Positions 5,859 to 13,074 of a DNA stretch of 21,056 bases are shown here, in pieces (the first letter of the stretch is position 1; each line of letters opens with the position of its first letter). This DNA is from Palsa-506 sp050013415 (GTDB taxonomy: Bacteria > Actinomycetota > Actinomycetes > Streptosporangiales > Streptosporangiaceae): the NCBI GenBank assembly GCA_050013415.1, contig JBEKFH010000035.1, positions 1 through 21,056 on the forward strand. The letters are read 5' to 3'. The notes below the pieces were generated by a model, which worked only from the letters and a program-made list of their open reading frames with translations, searched no databases and had not been told where the DNA came from. The translations under genes and the position numbers were made by a program.

Positions 5859-7719
5859 TGGCGATCACATCCTGGATGACTCCGGCGAGCTCGGCGGCGC
5901 GGAACGGGAGCCCCCGGACCCGGTTGTAGGAGATCACGTCGGTCAGGTAGCGGCCGCGCAGCAGGAGTGCGAGCTGGCCGAGGTTGATCTCGGGGACGAG
6001 TACCTTGTCGTAGCCGGCCAGCACGTCGCCGAGATTGGCGGGGAACGGGGAAAGGTGCCGCAGGTGCGCCTGGGCGACCGAGCCGCCGGCCAGCCGCACC
6101 TCCCTGACCGCCGCCCCGATCGAGCCGTAGGTCGAGCCCCAGCCCAGCACCAGGACCCGAGCCTGCCCGTCCGGGTCGTCCACCTCGACTGGCGCGATGT
6201 CGGCCGCGATCCCGTCGATCTTGGCCTGGCGCAGCCGCACCATCGTGTCGTGGTTGTCCGGGTCGTAGGAGATGGTGCCGGCGCCGTCGGCCTTCTCGAT
6301 GCCGCCGATCCGGTGCTCCAGGCCCGGCGTTCCCGGGATGGCCCAGGGCCGGGCAAGGGTGCGCGGATCCCGCTGGAACGGCAGGAAACCTGGGTCGTCA
6401 TCGGCACCGGAACCTTCGTTCCGAATGGCGAACTTGAACTCATCCCTGAGCCTGGCCAGGCCATCGGCACTCGGGATGAGCCACGGCTCCGATCCGTTGG
6501 CCAGGTACCCGTCGGACAGGATGATCACCGGCGTGCGGTATTTCACCGCGATTCGCACCGCCTCGATCGCGATGTCGAAGCAGTCGGACGGGGTGGCGGG
6601 CGCGACGACCGCCACTGGCGACTCGCCGTTCCTGCCGTACAGCGCCATCAGCAGGTCGGCCTGCTCGGTCTTCGTCGGCATGCCGGTGGACGGCCCGGCG
6701 CGCTGGATGTCGCAGATGATCAGCGGCAGCTCCACGGACGCCGCCAGGCCGATCGTCTCGGCCTTCAGGCACATCCCGGGGCCTGAGGTGGTGGTCACGC
6801 CGAGGCTGCCGCCGAAGGACGCGCCGAGCGCCGCGCCGACGCCGCTGATCTCGTCCTCCGCCTGGAACGTGCGGACGCCGAACTGCTTGAGCTTGGACAG
6901 CTCGTGCAGGATGTCCGAGGCCGGGGTGATCGGGTAGGCGCCGAGGAACAGCGGCAGGCCGGAGCGCCGCGACGCGGCGACCAGCCCGTAGGAGAGCGCG
7001 GTGTTGCCGGTGATGTTGCGGTAGATGCCGGGTGCCTGGGCGGACGGCTTGACCTCGTACTGGACGGAGAACGCCTCCGTGGTCTCGCCGAAGTTCCAGC
7101 CTGCCTGGAAGGCGGCGATGTTCGCCTTCCTGATCTCGGGCCTGGCCGCGAACTTGGATTCGAGGAACTTCATCGTGCCCTCGGCCGGCCGGCTGTACAG
7201 CCAGGAGAGCATGCCGAGCGCAAACATGTTCTTGGCGCGCTCGGCGTCCTTCCTGGAGACCTCGCAGCCCTCCAGCGCCTTGACGGTCATCGACGTGATC
7301 GGCAGGGCGTGCAGCTGGTAGGCCGATAGCGAGCCGTCCTCCAGGGGGTTGGCGTCGTAGCCGACCTTGGCGAGGTTCCGCTTGGTGAACTCGTCGGTGT
7401 TCGCGATGATGTCCGCGCCGCGGGGCACGTCACCGAGGTTCGCCTTGAGCGCGGCCGGGTTCATCGCGACCAGCACGTCCGGGGCGTCGCCGGGCGTGAG
7501 GATATCGTGGTCGGCGAAGTGGAGCTGGAAGCTCGACACCCCGGGCAGGGTGCCCGCCGGAGCGCGGATCTCGGCAGGGAAGTTCGGCAGGGTGGACAGG
7601 TCGTTGCCGAACGACGCTGTTTCCTGGGTGAACCGGTCGCCGGCGAGCTGCATGCCGTCGCCGGAATCGCCCGCGAACCTGATGATGACACCATCGCGTT
7701 GCTGGACCTGCTTGGTCAC
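5851..7719 (-). CDS. korA: 2-oxoglutarate:ferredoxin oxidoreductase, fused gamma-alpha subunit (KorA)
   Basis: Partner of KorB. The N-terminal third is the gamma (POR) domain, with RFAGDSGDGMQLAGDRF and NFPAEIRAPAGTLPGVSSFQ. The rest is the alpha pyrimidine-binding domain, with AYPITPASDI, FQAEDEISGVGAALGASFGG, TTTSGPGMCLKAE and RAGPSTGMPTKTEQADLL, followed by a C-terminal domain (VLGWGSTYGSIGAAVRE). The fused gamma-alpha order is the actinobacterial and archaeal form. I place the start at GTG 7719 because AGGAGG lies 10 nt upstream (7730-7735), giving 622 residues. An in-frame GTG at 7833 would add 38 residues with no good ribosome site, but cannot be excluded. No ferredoxin gene is adjacent. 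Confidence 0.93.
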   Translation of the reverse strand: MTKQVQQRDGVIIRFAGDSGDGMQLAGDRFTQETASFGNDLSTLPNFPAEIRAPAGTLPGVSSFQLHFADHDILTPGDAPDVLVAMNPAALKANLGDVPRGADIIANTDEFTKRNLAKVGYDANPLEDGSLSAYQLHALPITSMTVKALEGCEVSRKDAERAKNMFALGMLSWLYSRPAEGTMKFLESKFAARPEIRKANIAAFQAGWNFGETTEAFSVQYEVKPSAQAPGIYRNITGNTALSYGLVAASRRSGLPLFLGAYPITPASDILHELSKLKQFGVRTFQAEDEISGVGAALGASFGGSLGVTTTSGPGMCLKAETIGLAASVELPLIICDIQRAGPSTGMPTKTEQADLLMALYGRNGESPVAVVAPATPSDCFDIAIEAVRIAVKYRTPVIILSDGYLANGSEPWLIPSADGLARLRDEFKFAIRNEGSGADDDPGFLPFQRDPRTLARPWAIPGTPGLEHRIGGIEKADGAGTISYDPDNHDTMVRLRQAKIDGIAADIAPVEVDDPDGQARVLVLGWGSTYGSIGAAVREVRLAGGSVAQAHLRHLSPFPANLGDVLAGYDKVLVPEINLGQLALLLRGRYLTDVISYNRVRGLPFRAAELAGVIQDVIANV

Positions 7720-7949
7720 AGTGGGGGGACCTCCTCCACGCGCCGCGGCCGGGCTGCCTGACACGGTGACGGCGTGCGTCCTCTCAGCACCGGCCCGCGG
7801 CCGGCGCGTGAAGTCTGGGTTACTTGCATTCACCTACGACATGTAGTCGGCGGATGGGTGTGCGCTGCTGAGCTGCCGTGACGCTCTCGCTACCCGCCAA
7901 TCTGCCAGCTGACGTGCCCCGGGGACGTAGCATAACGCGATTCTATGAC

Positions 7950-7972
7950 AGAACTCCGCTGAGACGAGTTCT
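7950..7972. promoter_or_regulatory. 23-bp palindromic site between korA and the divergent gene
   Basis: AGAACTC (7950-7956) and GAGTTCT (7966-7972) form a perfect 7-bp inverted repeat around a 9-bp spacer. The site lies in the 534-bp gap between the divergent korA and the 8254 gene. It is placed where a regulator of either gene could bind. The rest of the gap shows no gene that I can support. Confidence 0.4.
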
Positions 7973-8253
7973 CTGTGTAACATGACGCGGCCGCGAAGCC
8001 GGACCGCCGCGGGGCTGCGGTGGCTGAGCACGCCGTTGCGCATGCCCTGGTGCGCGACCTGTGGCCATCGGTTTCTGTTTTGTCCGTATGCCAGCTATGC
8101 TCACTAAGAGTGGCAGCAAGATCGCTCTATGCATTGTCTACCCCATGACCTGCGGATCCGCCGCATGGCCATCGGGCGCTTCTCGGTCCGCCGCCGGGTC
8201 CAGGGGGTCCCGGGCCGGTGGATCTTCCCGCCCGGCAGGAGGCCGCGAGACGC

Positions 8254-8805
8254 ATGAATGACCCTACAGAGGAACGCATTCCCGGCAGGTCCGTCGCCGT
8301 GCCAGAGCCGCGGGCCTCCCAGGGTTCGGTGCACGATCCGTCCGCCGCGGCTGGCCCGCCGCAGGAGCCCGAAGTGCGCCGGCCCAGCGTGCGCGACGCG
8401 CTGGAGACCGCGCTCGACGGCGCCGAGCTCTGCCGCCGGGACCAGCAGTTCCTGAGCAGGCTGATCAAGTGGGACAAGCGGAACGCCGCGGCCATGGTGT
8501 CGCTGCTCTGGCGGGCGCGGCTGGCCGGCCGGGCGGAGGTGACGCTCAGCCCGGACCAGCTGGACGTCGTGCTGGCCGCGCTCGGCGACGCCGCCATCTA
8601 CCGCGACTCCGGCGCCGACTCGATGGGCTGCTGGGACTGCGAGAACGTCCCCGGCGGCTGGTGCGCCGAGCATGCCAAGGACCGGGACCGGGCGCGTGCT
8701 TGCACCGACCTGCGCTCGGCACTCGGCTCGGGCGCGGGCAGCCTGCGGTCCCTGCCGGCCAGCCACACCGGTGAGCAGGGCAGCATTACCAGCGTCGCCT
8801 CGTGA
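8254..8805 (+). CDS. Hypothetical protein with a Cys/His cluster
   Basis: I do not recognise this 183-residue protein. The first ~45 residues are Pro/Ala/Glu-rich and probably disordered. Residues about 46-115 are predicted helical (VRDALETALDGAELCRRDQQ and a Leu/Ala-rich part). A cluster MGCWDCE...GGWCAEH places Cys126, Cys129, Cys137 and His140 in a spacing that could bind zinc, with Cys150 nearby. The ATG at 8254 has AGGAGG at 8237-8242 (11-nt spacing); an in-frame GTG at 8218 is less supported. It is transcribed divergently from korA. Its stop codon lies in the first copy of a 14-bp tandem repeat that continues into the convergent yajQ gene. Confidence 0.75.
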   Translation: MNDPTEERIPGRSVAVPEPRASQGSVHDPSAAAGPPQEPEVRRPSVRDALETALDGAELCRRDQQFLSRLIKWDKRNAAAMVSLLWRARLAGRAEVTLSPDQLDVVLAALGDAAIYRDSGADSMGCWDCENVPGGWCAEHAKDRDRARACTDLRSALGSGAGSLRSLPASHTGEQGSITSVAS

Positions 8806-8867
8806 GCGCTGCCTCGTGAGCGCGGCCTGGTGAGCGCGGCCTGGTGAGAGCGGCCTGGCCTCAGCGG
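8798..8867. repeat. 14-bp tandem repeat joining two convergent gene ends
   Basis: Four copies of a 14-bp unit (consensus CCTSGTGAGCGCGG) lie at 8798-8811, 8812-8825, 8826-8839 and 8840-8853. A fifth, diverged copy is at 8854-8867. The first copy contains the TGA of the Cys/His protein gene; the last contains the stop of yajQ on the other strand. The array therefore fills the whole intergenic gap. Confidence 0.9.
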
Positions 8868-9355
8868 TAGTTGACGAACTGCAGGGCGAGATCGAATTCC
8901 TTGCCCTTCAGGAGGCTGATCACCTGCTGGAGATCGTCCTTCTTCTTGGCGGAGACGCGCAGTTCCTCGCCCTGGACCTGGGCGCGGATCCCCTTGGGCC
9001 CCTCGTCCCTGATGATCTTGGAGATCTTGCGCGAGTCGTCCTGCGAGATGCCCTCCTTGAGCCCGACCGTCAGCCGGTACTCCTTGCCCGACGGCCTGGG
9101 ATCGGCAGGATCGAGGATCTTCAGCGAGACGGAGCGCCGGACGAGCTTGTCCTTGAAGACGTCGAGCACCGCGCTGGCGCGTTCCTCGCTGTTGGCTTTT
9201 ATCTCCACGGCATCATCGCCTGACCAGGCGATGGACGCCCCCACGCCGCGGAAGTCGAAACGCGTCCCGACCTCCTTGGCTGCCTGGTTCAGCGCGTTGT
9301 CGACTTCCTGGCGGTTGATTTTCGACACGATGTCGAACGATGATTCCGAGGCCAC
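8861..9355 (-). CDS. yajQ: YajQ-family nucleotide-binding protein
   Basis: A complete member of the YajQ (UPF0234) family at 164 residues, close to the family's usual ~163. The N-terminus SSFDIVSKINRQEVDNALNQ, the block GTRFDFRG, and the C-terminal part GEELRVSAKKKDDLQ with the ending FDLALQFVNYR are diagnostic. Family members bind nucleotides; some Xanthomonas and Pseudomonas homologues bind cyclic di-GMP and act as transcription co-regulators, while others bind tRNA. The role in actinobacteria is not settled. The ATG at 9355 is the natural start of the family. It is convergent with the Cys/His-protein gene and divergent from the tRNA-Tyr gene. Confidence 0.96.
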   Translation of the reverse strand: MASESSFDIVSKINRQEVDNALNQAAKEVGTRFDFRGVGASIAWSGDDAVEIKANSEERASAVLDVFKDKLVRRSVSLKILDPADPRPSGKEYRLTVGLKEGISQDDSRKISKIIRDEGPKGIRAQVQGEELRVSAKKKDDLQQVISLLKGKEFDLALQFVNYR

Positions 9356-9512
9356 GGTCCCAGGTTAGACGGCGGCGGCCTGGCCGGCACGCCGGATGCG
9401 CCCGCCGCGCCGATCGTGTCGGATTCGCTCAGTTCGCATCGGGGTTCCGCATGCTGCCTCCGGGTGCGCGTTCCGCTATCCTTCACTGTGCCGCCCGGTC
9501 GAGGCGGCGCGC

Positions 9513-9597
9513 GGCAGGTTGCCCGAGTGGCCAAAGGGAGCGGTCTGTAAAACCGTCGGCTTAGCCTACGTTGGTTCGAACCCAACACCTGCCACCA
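9513..9597 (+). tRNA. tRNA-Tyr (anticodon GTA)
   Basis: An 85-nt class II tRNA with encoded CCA. The acceptor stem GGCAGGT (9513-9519) pairs perfectly with ACCTGCC (9587-9593), followed by discriminator A and CCA. The anticodon loop CTGTAAA gives GTA, which reads tyrosine codons. A long variable arm separates the anticodon stem from the T arm GTTGG-TTCGAAC-CCAAC (9570-9586), as expected for bacterial tRNA-Tyr. No integrase or attachment-site duplication is visible next to it. Confidence 0.97.
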
Positions 9598-9608
9598 CCT
9601 GCGGATAC

Positions 9609-9647
9609 GGCCCGTGAGCTGGTTTTCCCGGTCTCGCGGGCCTTCTT
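9609..9647 (+). terminator. Terminator after tRNA-Tyr
   Basis: GGCCCGTGAG (9609-9618) pairs with CTCGCGGGCC (9633-9642) with one G-U/mismatch position. The stem is followed by TTCTT. It lies 12 bases after the tRNA CCA end, a normal position for the tRNA transcript terminator. Confidence 0.75.
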
Positions 9648-9735
9648 GCTGTTGTGCCGCCGCGTTTCATGATGTGCCGCTGTGAGCCGCTACGTAGCAG
9701 TGGTTACGGACATATGGCGGACGGAATCGGGCCGG

Positions 9736-9762
9736 AGCCAGCGGTTCACCGAACCGCTGGCT
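9736..9762. terminator. Strong hairpin downstream of the PIN-like gene
   Basis: A perfect 12-bp stem (AGCCAGCGGTTC / GAACCGCTGGCT) with a 3-nt loop lies 16 bp beyond the stop codon of the minus-strand PIN-like gene. There is no U-tract on that side, so it would be an actinobacterial I-shaped terminator or a processing barrier. Confidence 0.5.
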
Positions 9763-9778
9763 TAGCCGCTTTCCATGG

Positions 9779-10951
9779 TCAGCCGTCCTCGGTGACGGGC
9801 CCGCCAGGCCCAGGGAGATCACTGGTGATCGCCGGTTTCGCCCGCGCATGGCTACAGAATCCGTGGGCAATCGCCGCACCCTGCTGTCCGGGATGGCCGT
9901 TCACAGCTGCAGACCCAATGGCGGGGCTCGCTGCCCGGCGCCCCGGCGGTTCATCACGTCGCCCTGTCGGGCAGCGGCTCACGTCGGCCTGGTCCATAGG
10001 TGCCCACAGAACACACGGCTGACTGACCGCGATGACTCGGTCCTCGTCACAGCCGGGCCGACCTCGGTTGACCTTTGACTGACCTGCCGTGGACATGCTG
10101 TGGACCTGGCATCCGCCTCGCAGGACTGCGCAGGTAGCGCGGAGGTGCTCGCCCGTGATCCAGCCGCGCCGGTGACAGTACCAGGCCGCCAGCCCCGCGA
10201 TGACTGCAGTCGTGGTCGCGGCCTTCGGATTCCGTACCGCGGCGTTCTTGGCGGCTCCGATCACCCCGAACAGCAGCCGGGCGCCGACCTCTGCGGCGTG
10301 GGCAGCGTCTTCGAGGGCTGCGTCATACCCGGCAGCGACCAGCATGCGGGCGGCCTCCTCGGTCCACCGGTCGGCGGGAAGCGCCAGGCCGAACCGGTTG
10401 AACACGCTGTCCTTGCTGATGATGACCGCGGGCGCGAGAAACGCCGCGACCGCCGCCGTGCCCAGGTCATCCGGGTCGCCGCGGGCGGCGCGGGGCAGCT
10501 CGGGATCGCAGCGGCGGATCGCCGCGATGGCGGGGTTGAGGTAGTCACCCATCTGCAGCGGCACCACCCGGATCCGCGTCACGATCCGGCTCAGCGCGCG
10601 CTCGGCGTCCGCGAGCGGGTTGCCCATGTCCGCAGCCACCTTCTGCAGCGCTTCCGGCAGCTCCGCTTCCACGTCCTCGCCGATGAAGACGTTCGACCGC
10701 CCGGTGCCGGCCAGGGATACCAGGACCGACGCCGTGTCACTGCGCGCGACATGGCAGGCCGACGATGCGACGGCGCAGGCATCGGTAACGGCAACCAGCG
10801 CCACCTGGGACAACGCCACCCATGACGGGCGCGGCCCGGCCTGGTCATATGCCGCCCCTGCCGGGAGCCAGCCAGGAGCGAATGCCATGGCTGTAATTAT
10901 CATCCCGCCCGCAGGGCAGGCCAAGCAGTTAAGCGGCCCCCTGCCCACCAC
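9779..10951 (-). CDS. PIN-domain-like protein with hydrophobic segment
   Basis: Residues about 50-190 look like a PIN-type nuclease fold. There is a first acidic residue after a hydrophobic strand (ALVAVTDACAV, Asp57), EDVEAELPEAL, then GDPDDLGTAAVAAFLAPAVI with Asp159/161/162, and IISKDSVFNRFG with Asp181. PIN proteins use such clustered acids with Mg to cut RNA. A Leu/Ala helical part follows, then a possible membrane-spanning segment (about 245-258, TTTAVIAGLAAWY) ending in HRR. The last ~110 residues are Gly/Arg/Pro-rich with mixed codon use and look like read-through of non-coding sequence, so the native end may have been near residue 280. The start is uncertain: GTG 10951 or ATG at 10903 or 10888. 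No adjacent antitoxin gene is seen, so a toxin role is unproven. Confidence 0.6.
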   Translation of the reverse strand: MVGRGPLNCLACPAGGMIITAMAFAPGWLPAGAAYDQAGPRPSWVALSQVALVAVTDACAVASSACHVARSDTASVLVSLAGTGRSNVFIGEDVEAELPEALQKVAADMGNPLADAERALSRIVTRIRVVPLQMGDYLNPAIAAIRRCDPELPRAARGDPDDLGTAAVAAFLAPAVIISKDSVFNRFGLALPADRWTEEAARMLVAAGYDAALEDAAHAAEVGARLLFGVIGAAKNAAVRNPKAATTTAVIAGLAAWYCHRRGWITGEHLRATCAVLRGGCQVHSMSTAGQSKVNRGRPGCDEDRVIAVSQPCVLWAPMDQADVSRCPTGRRDEPPGRRAASPAIGSAAVNGHPGQQGAAIAHGFCSHARAKPAITSDLPGPGGPVTEDG

Positions 10952-11105
10952 CAGCTCCCCCCAAGGGCGACGGTTGATCTGCCGTCATCCTTGCGTTCGC
11001 CTGCGGTCCGGCAGCCGCCCGGCCGCGACGGGCCAGCGCGCGGCTTCTCATCCTGCTGCCGGTGATCTCGGTAGTCTCTGTGGAGTCCAGTGGGAGGAGC
11101 GGCCG

Positions 11106-11875
11106 GTGGGTAAGGCAGCGCGCCGCCGCCAGGACATGGGAAAGCAGCGCACCCTGGCGGCAGGCAACCGCGGGGCTGATGGCACCGGTCAGAAAGTTGA
11201 CCCGAGGGGCAGGGCGGAAGCGGCCATCACGCGGCTGGTCCGGGGGAACCCGCCCGGCAAGGTCAGCCTGGCGGGTGCCTACGCGCTCGGCTACGCGGCG
11301 CTGGGCATGGCGCAGATGGAGGGGGATCAGCCGCCGTGGTATCCGGAGCTGGACACGCTGTTCCTGGGGACTGTCTGGCCCGGGGAGCTCGGGACGGGTA
11401 TGAGTTCGCCAACGCCGTGACCGGGTGGCTGCGGCTGATGCGGGGCACCGTTCACTGGAAAGCCATCGAGCGGTTTGTCCGGGAGGTGCTCGCCGCCAGC
11501 GCCGACCATGATCTTCCGGTCGATGAGGGCGAGCTGATGCTGCTGCTGGCGGGACGGCTGGAGGCGGCGGGCCTGGACCAGCGCAAGATCCCTCGTAGCT
11601 TGCTGCCCGGCACCGCGCTGGCCTCCGCTCGCCTCACCTGCGGTCCGGCATACGATGCCACGCTCCCGGACCCGCCGCCGGACGCCGCCGGCCGCGTCGC
11701 CGGCCTGTGGGCGGCCACCGAGGCCGGATTGCCGGACGACGGCACGGCGGAGGACGCGCTTCGGGAGGGCCTGCACCTGCTGGGCGGAGCGGGCCTGGAT
11801 GCGCGTCATGACGCGGCAGTGCTGCTTCCTGCGGCCAACCGGAAGCAGCCGTCGGCGGTGGCGTCGATGGTGTAG
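11106..11875 (+). pseudogene. Frameshifted gene of unknown function
   Basis: Two frames together make one plausible ~256-residue protein. The first part starts at GTG 11106 with a strong GGGAGGAG site at 11092-11099 and ends at TGA 11418-11420. The coding signal switches to the -1 frame near 11390-11400, where WPGELG would continue as DGYEFANAV, and runs to TAG 11873-11875. Both parts share codon bias and an Ala/Leu-rich helical character. Examples are ITRLVRGNPPGKVSLAGAYA in part one and HWKAIERFVREVLAASADHD in part two. I recognise no family. A one-base deletion or a sequencing error in the G-rich stretch GGGGAGCTCGGGACGGG explains it; there is no proper slippery heptamer in frame. It is divergent from the PIN-like gene, about 155 bp away. 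Confidence 0.65.
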
Positions 11876-11901
11876 AGAACCTGGTTTTACACGTCCATGT
11901 T

Positions 11902-11921
11902 CGCCGGCTTTTAAGCCGGCG
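11902..11921. terminator. Hairpin after the frameshifted gene
   Basis: CGCCGGCTT and AAGCCGGCG form a perfect 9-bp stem with a TT loop, 27 bp after the stop codon of the frameshifted gene. It lacks a clear U-run. This is a likely transcription terminator. Confidence 0.55.
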
Positions 11922-12056
11922 CAACTCGCGTGCAGGATCTGCCCGGTTGTCGCTGCCAGGGACCCGCGCTCGGGTCGGTCTGGTCGGCTGGCCCGGGCGC
12001 CATCATCCCGCGCTGGTCCTGATCGTCTCCACCCAGCCGAGGCTACCCACCCCTCA

Positions 12057-12102
12057 TGATCTTGGCTCGGGTGTCGCCAGAACGACACCTAAGCCAAGAT
12101 CA
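12057..12102. repeat. 46-bp near-perfect palindrome
   Basis: Arms at 12057-12076 and 12083-12102 match at 18 of 20 positions around a 6-nt loop (CCAGAA). The left arm begins TGATCTTGGCT; the right arm ends AGCCAAGATCA. It lies in a 368-bp gene-free stretch between the frameshifted gene and the TetR gene. A long hairpin here could be a bidirectional terminator, a REP-like dispersed repeat or a small mobile element end. No coding sequence is supported from 11876 to 12243. Confidence 0.7.
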
Positions 12103-12288
12103 CGGACCCGTCCGCGGCACCGTATAGCGGGGTCATCGAGCGGCCGGACGCCGGTGACGGCGCGGGAGCATGCTGGCAGCACCGCCACCCTGGCGCTGCT
12201 GCTGGCCGCTGGGAACTGCGGGTAACGTCTGGAGCAGCCGGCAGTGCTGCGGAGAACATTGCTGCGAGAGGACGTGCGCGGGAAAGCG

Positions 12289-12945
12289 ATGAAGGCGGCA
12301 GACAGGACAGCCAGCGGCCGCGGCAATGGGCGCCGCGAGCAGGCCATGTCCAAGATCATCGATACGGCGACGGAATTGTTCGCCCGGCAGGGCTATCACG
12401 CGACCGGTGTGGCCGAACTTGGCCGCGCGGTCGGTCTCGGGTCCGGCGCGCTCTATCACTACATCGGCTCGAAGGAGGACCTTCTCTTCACCATCGTCCG
12501 CAGGCACCTCGAGCATGCCCTCGAATTCGGCCGGGATCTTCTGGCCCACGAAAGCACGGCCGTGGAGAAACTGCACGAGATGGGTCGCGAGCATATGCGC
12601 CTGGTCGCCTACCGGCGGCTCGAACTGCTCGTCATGCTCCGGGAGATCGACTCGCTGAGCGGGGAACGGCGCGACAACATGCTGGCCCTGCGGGCCGCGG
12701 TGGAGCAGATCTGGATCGAGGTCGTCAGCCAGGCTGAGCGCGACGGGGAGCTGCGCGCGGTCGACCCGCTGTTCGTGAAGGTCGCGCTCGGCGCCCTAAA
12801 CTACTCGGTCCTGTGGTTTCGCGTCGGCGGGGAATCCAGCCCCGAAGAGGTCGCTGACGGCATCATCGACATGCTGCTGGCCGGTCAGGGTGGGCCCGGT
12901 GCGGCCACCGTACGGGACGCACTGAGCGTCCATCCCGCCGGGTGA
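12289..12945 (+). CDS. TetR-family transcriptional regulator
   Basis: A 218-residue repressor-type protein. The N-terminal DNA-binding domain is clear: IIDTATELFARQGYHATGVA, then LGRAVGLGSGALYHYIGSKEDLL. The C-terminal ligand-binding domain is helical (LHEMGREHMRLVAYRRLELL onward). The general form resembles regulators of fatty-acid or steroid catabolism, which sense acyl-CoA intermediates. It precedes a six-gene acyl-CoA-type cluster. Three of that cluster's promoter regions share a palindromic motif, so this protein is the obvious candidate to bind it; I see no copy before its own gene. The start is uncertain: ATG 12289 gives a typical N-terminus, while GTG 12244 has GGAG at 12231-12234 and would add 15 residues. 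Confidence 0.93.
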   Translation: MKAADRTASGRGNGRREQAMSKIIDTATELFARQGYHATGVAELGRAVGLGSGALYHYIGSKEDLLFTIVRRHLEHALEFGRDLLAHESTAVEKLHEMGREHMRLVAYRRLELLVMLREIDSLSGERRDNMLALRAAVEQIWIEVVSQAERDGELRAVDPLFVKVALGALNYSVLWFRVGGESSPEEVADGIIDMLLAGQGGPGAATVRDALSVHPAG

Positions 12946-13030
12946 CTTTTGCGGGTACCGAGACGCGCCGCCCCGGCAGGCTCTGCGGATCGCGCGGCGG
13001 GCCGCCTTCCTCCGGCAGTGGCAACTGTGT

Positions 13031-13046
13031 CGAGCGATCACTACAC
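13031..13046 (+). promoter_or_regulatory. Shared operator motif, copy 1 (acyl-CoA ligase promoter)
   Basis: CGAGCGATCACTACAC, 29 bp upstream of the ligase start codon. It overlaps TACACT (13042-13047), a good -10 hexamer, so a bound repressor would block the promoter. The other two copies are at 16270-16285 and 19691-19706. Confidence 0.7.
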
Positions 13047-13074
13047 TGCTAGGTGACTGGCCGGGAGGCGGACG

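Noticed and set aside
9513..9660. tRNA-Tyr as an integration site for a genomic island
   Set aside because: No integrase gene and no duplicated tRNA 3' end were seen in the window; the tRNA is followed by a normal terminator.
9817..9835. GATCACTGGTGATC dyad as a fourth cluster operator
   Set aside because: It lacks the flanking AGY and TACA bases of the three cluster motifs and lies inside the PIN-like gene tail, not at a promoter.
10100..10825. Plus-strand 241-codon frame opposite the PIN-like gene
   Set aside because: No coherent domain; the minus strand shows the ordered PIN acidic pattern.
11380..11420. Programmed -1 ribosomal frameshifting in the 11106 gene
   Set aside because: CCCGGGG is present but not in the X-XXY-YYZ phase for the zero frame, and no downstream pseudoknot is evident. 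A mutation or error is simpler.
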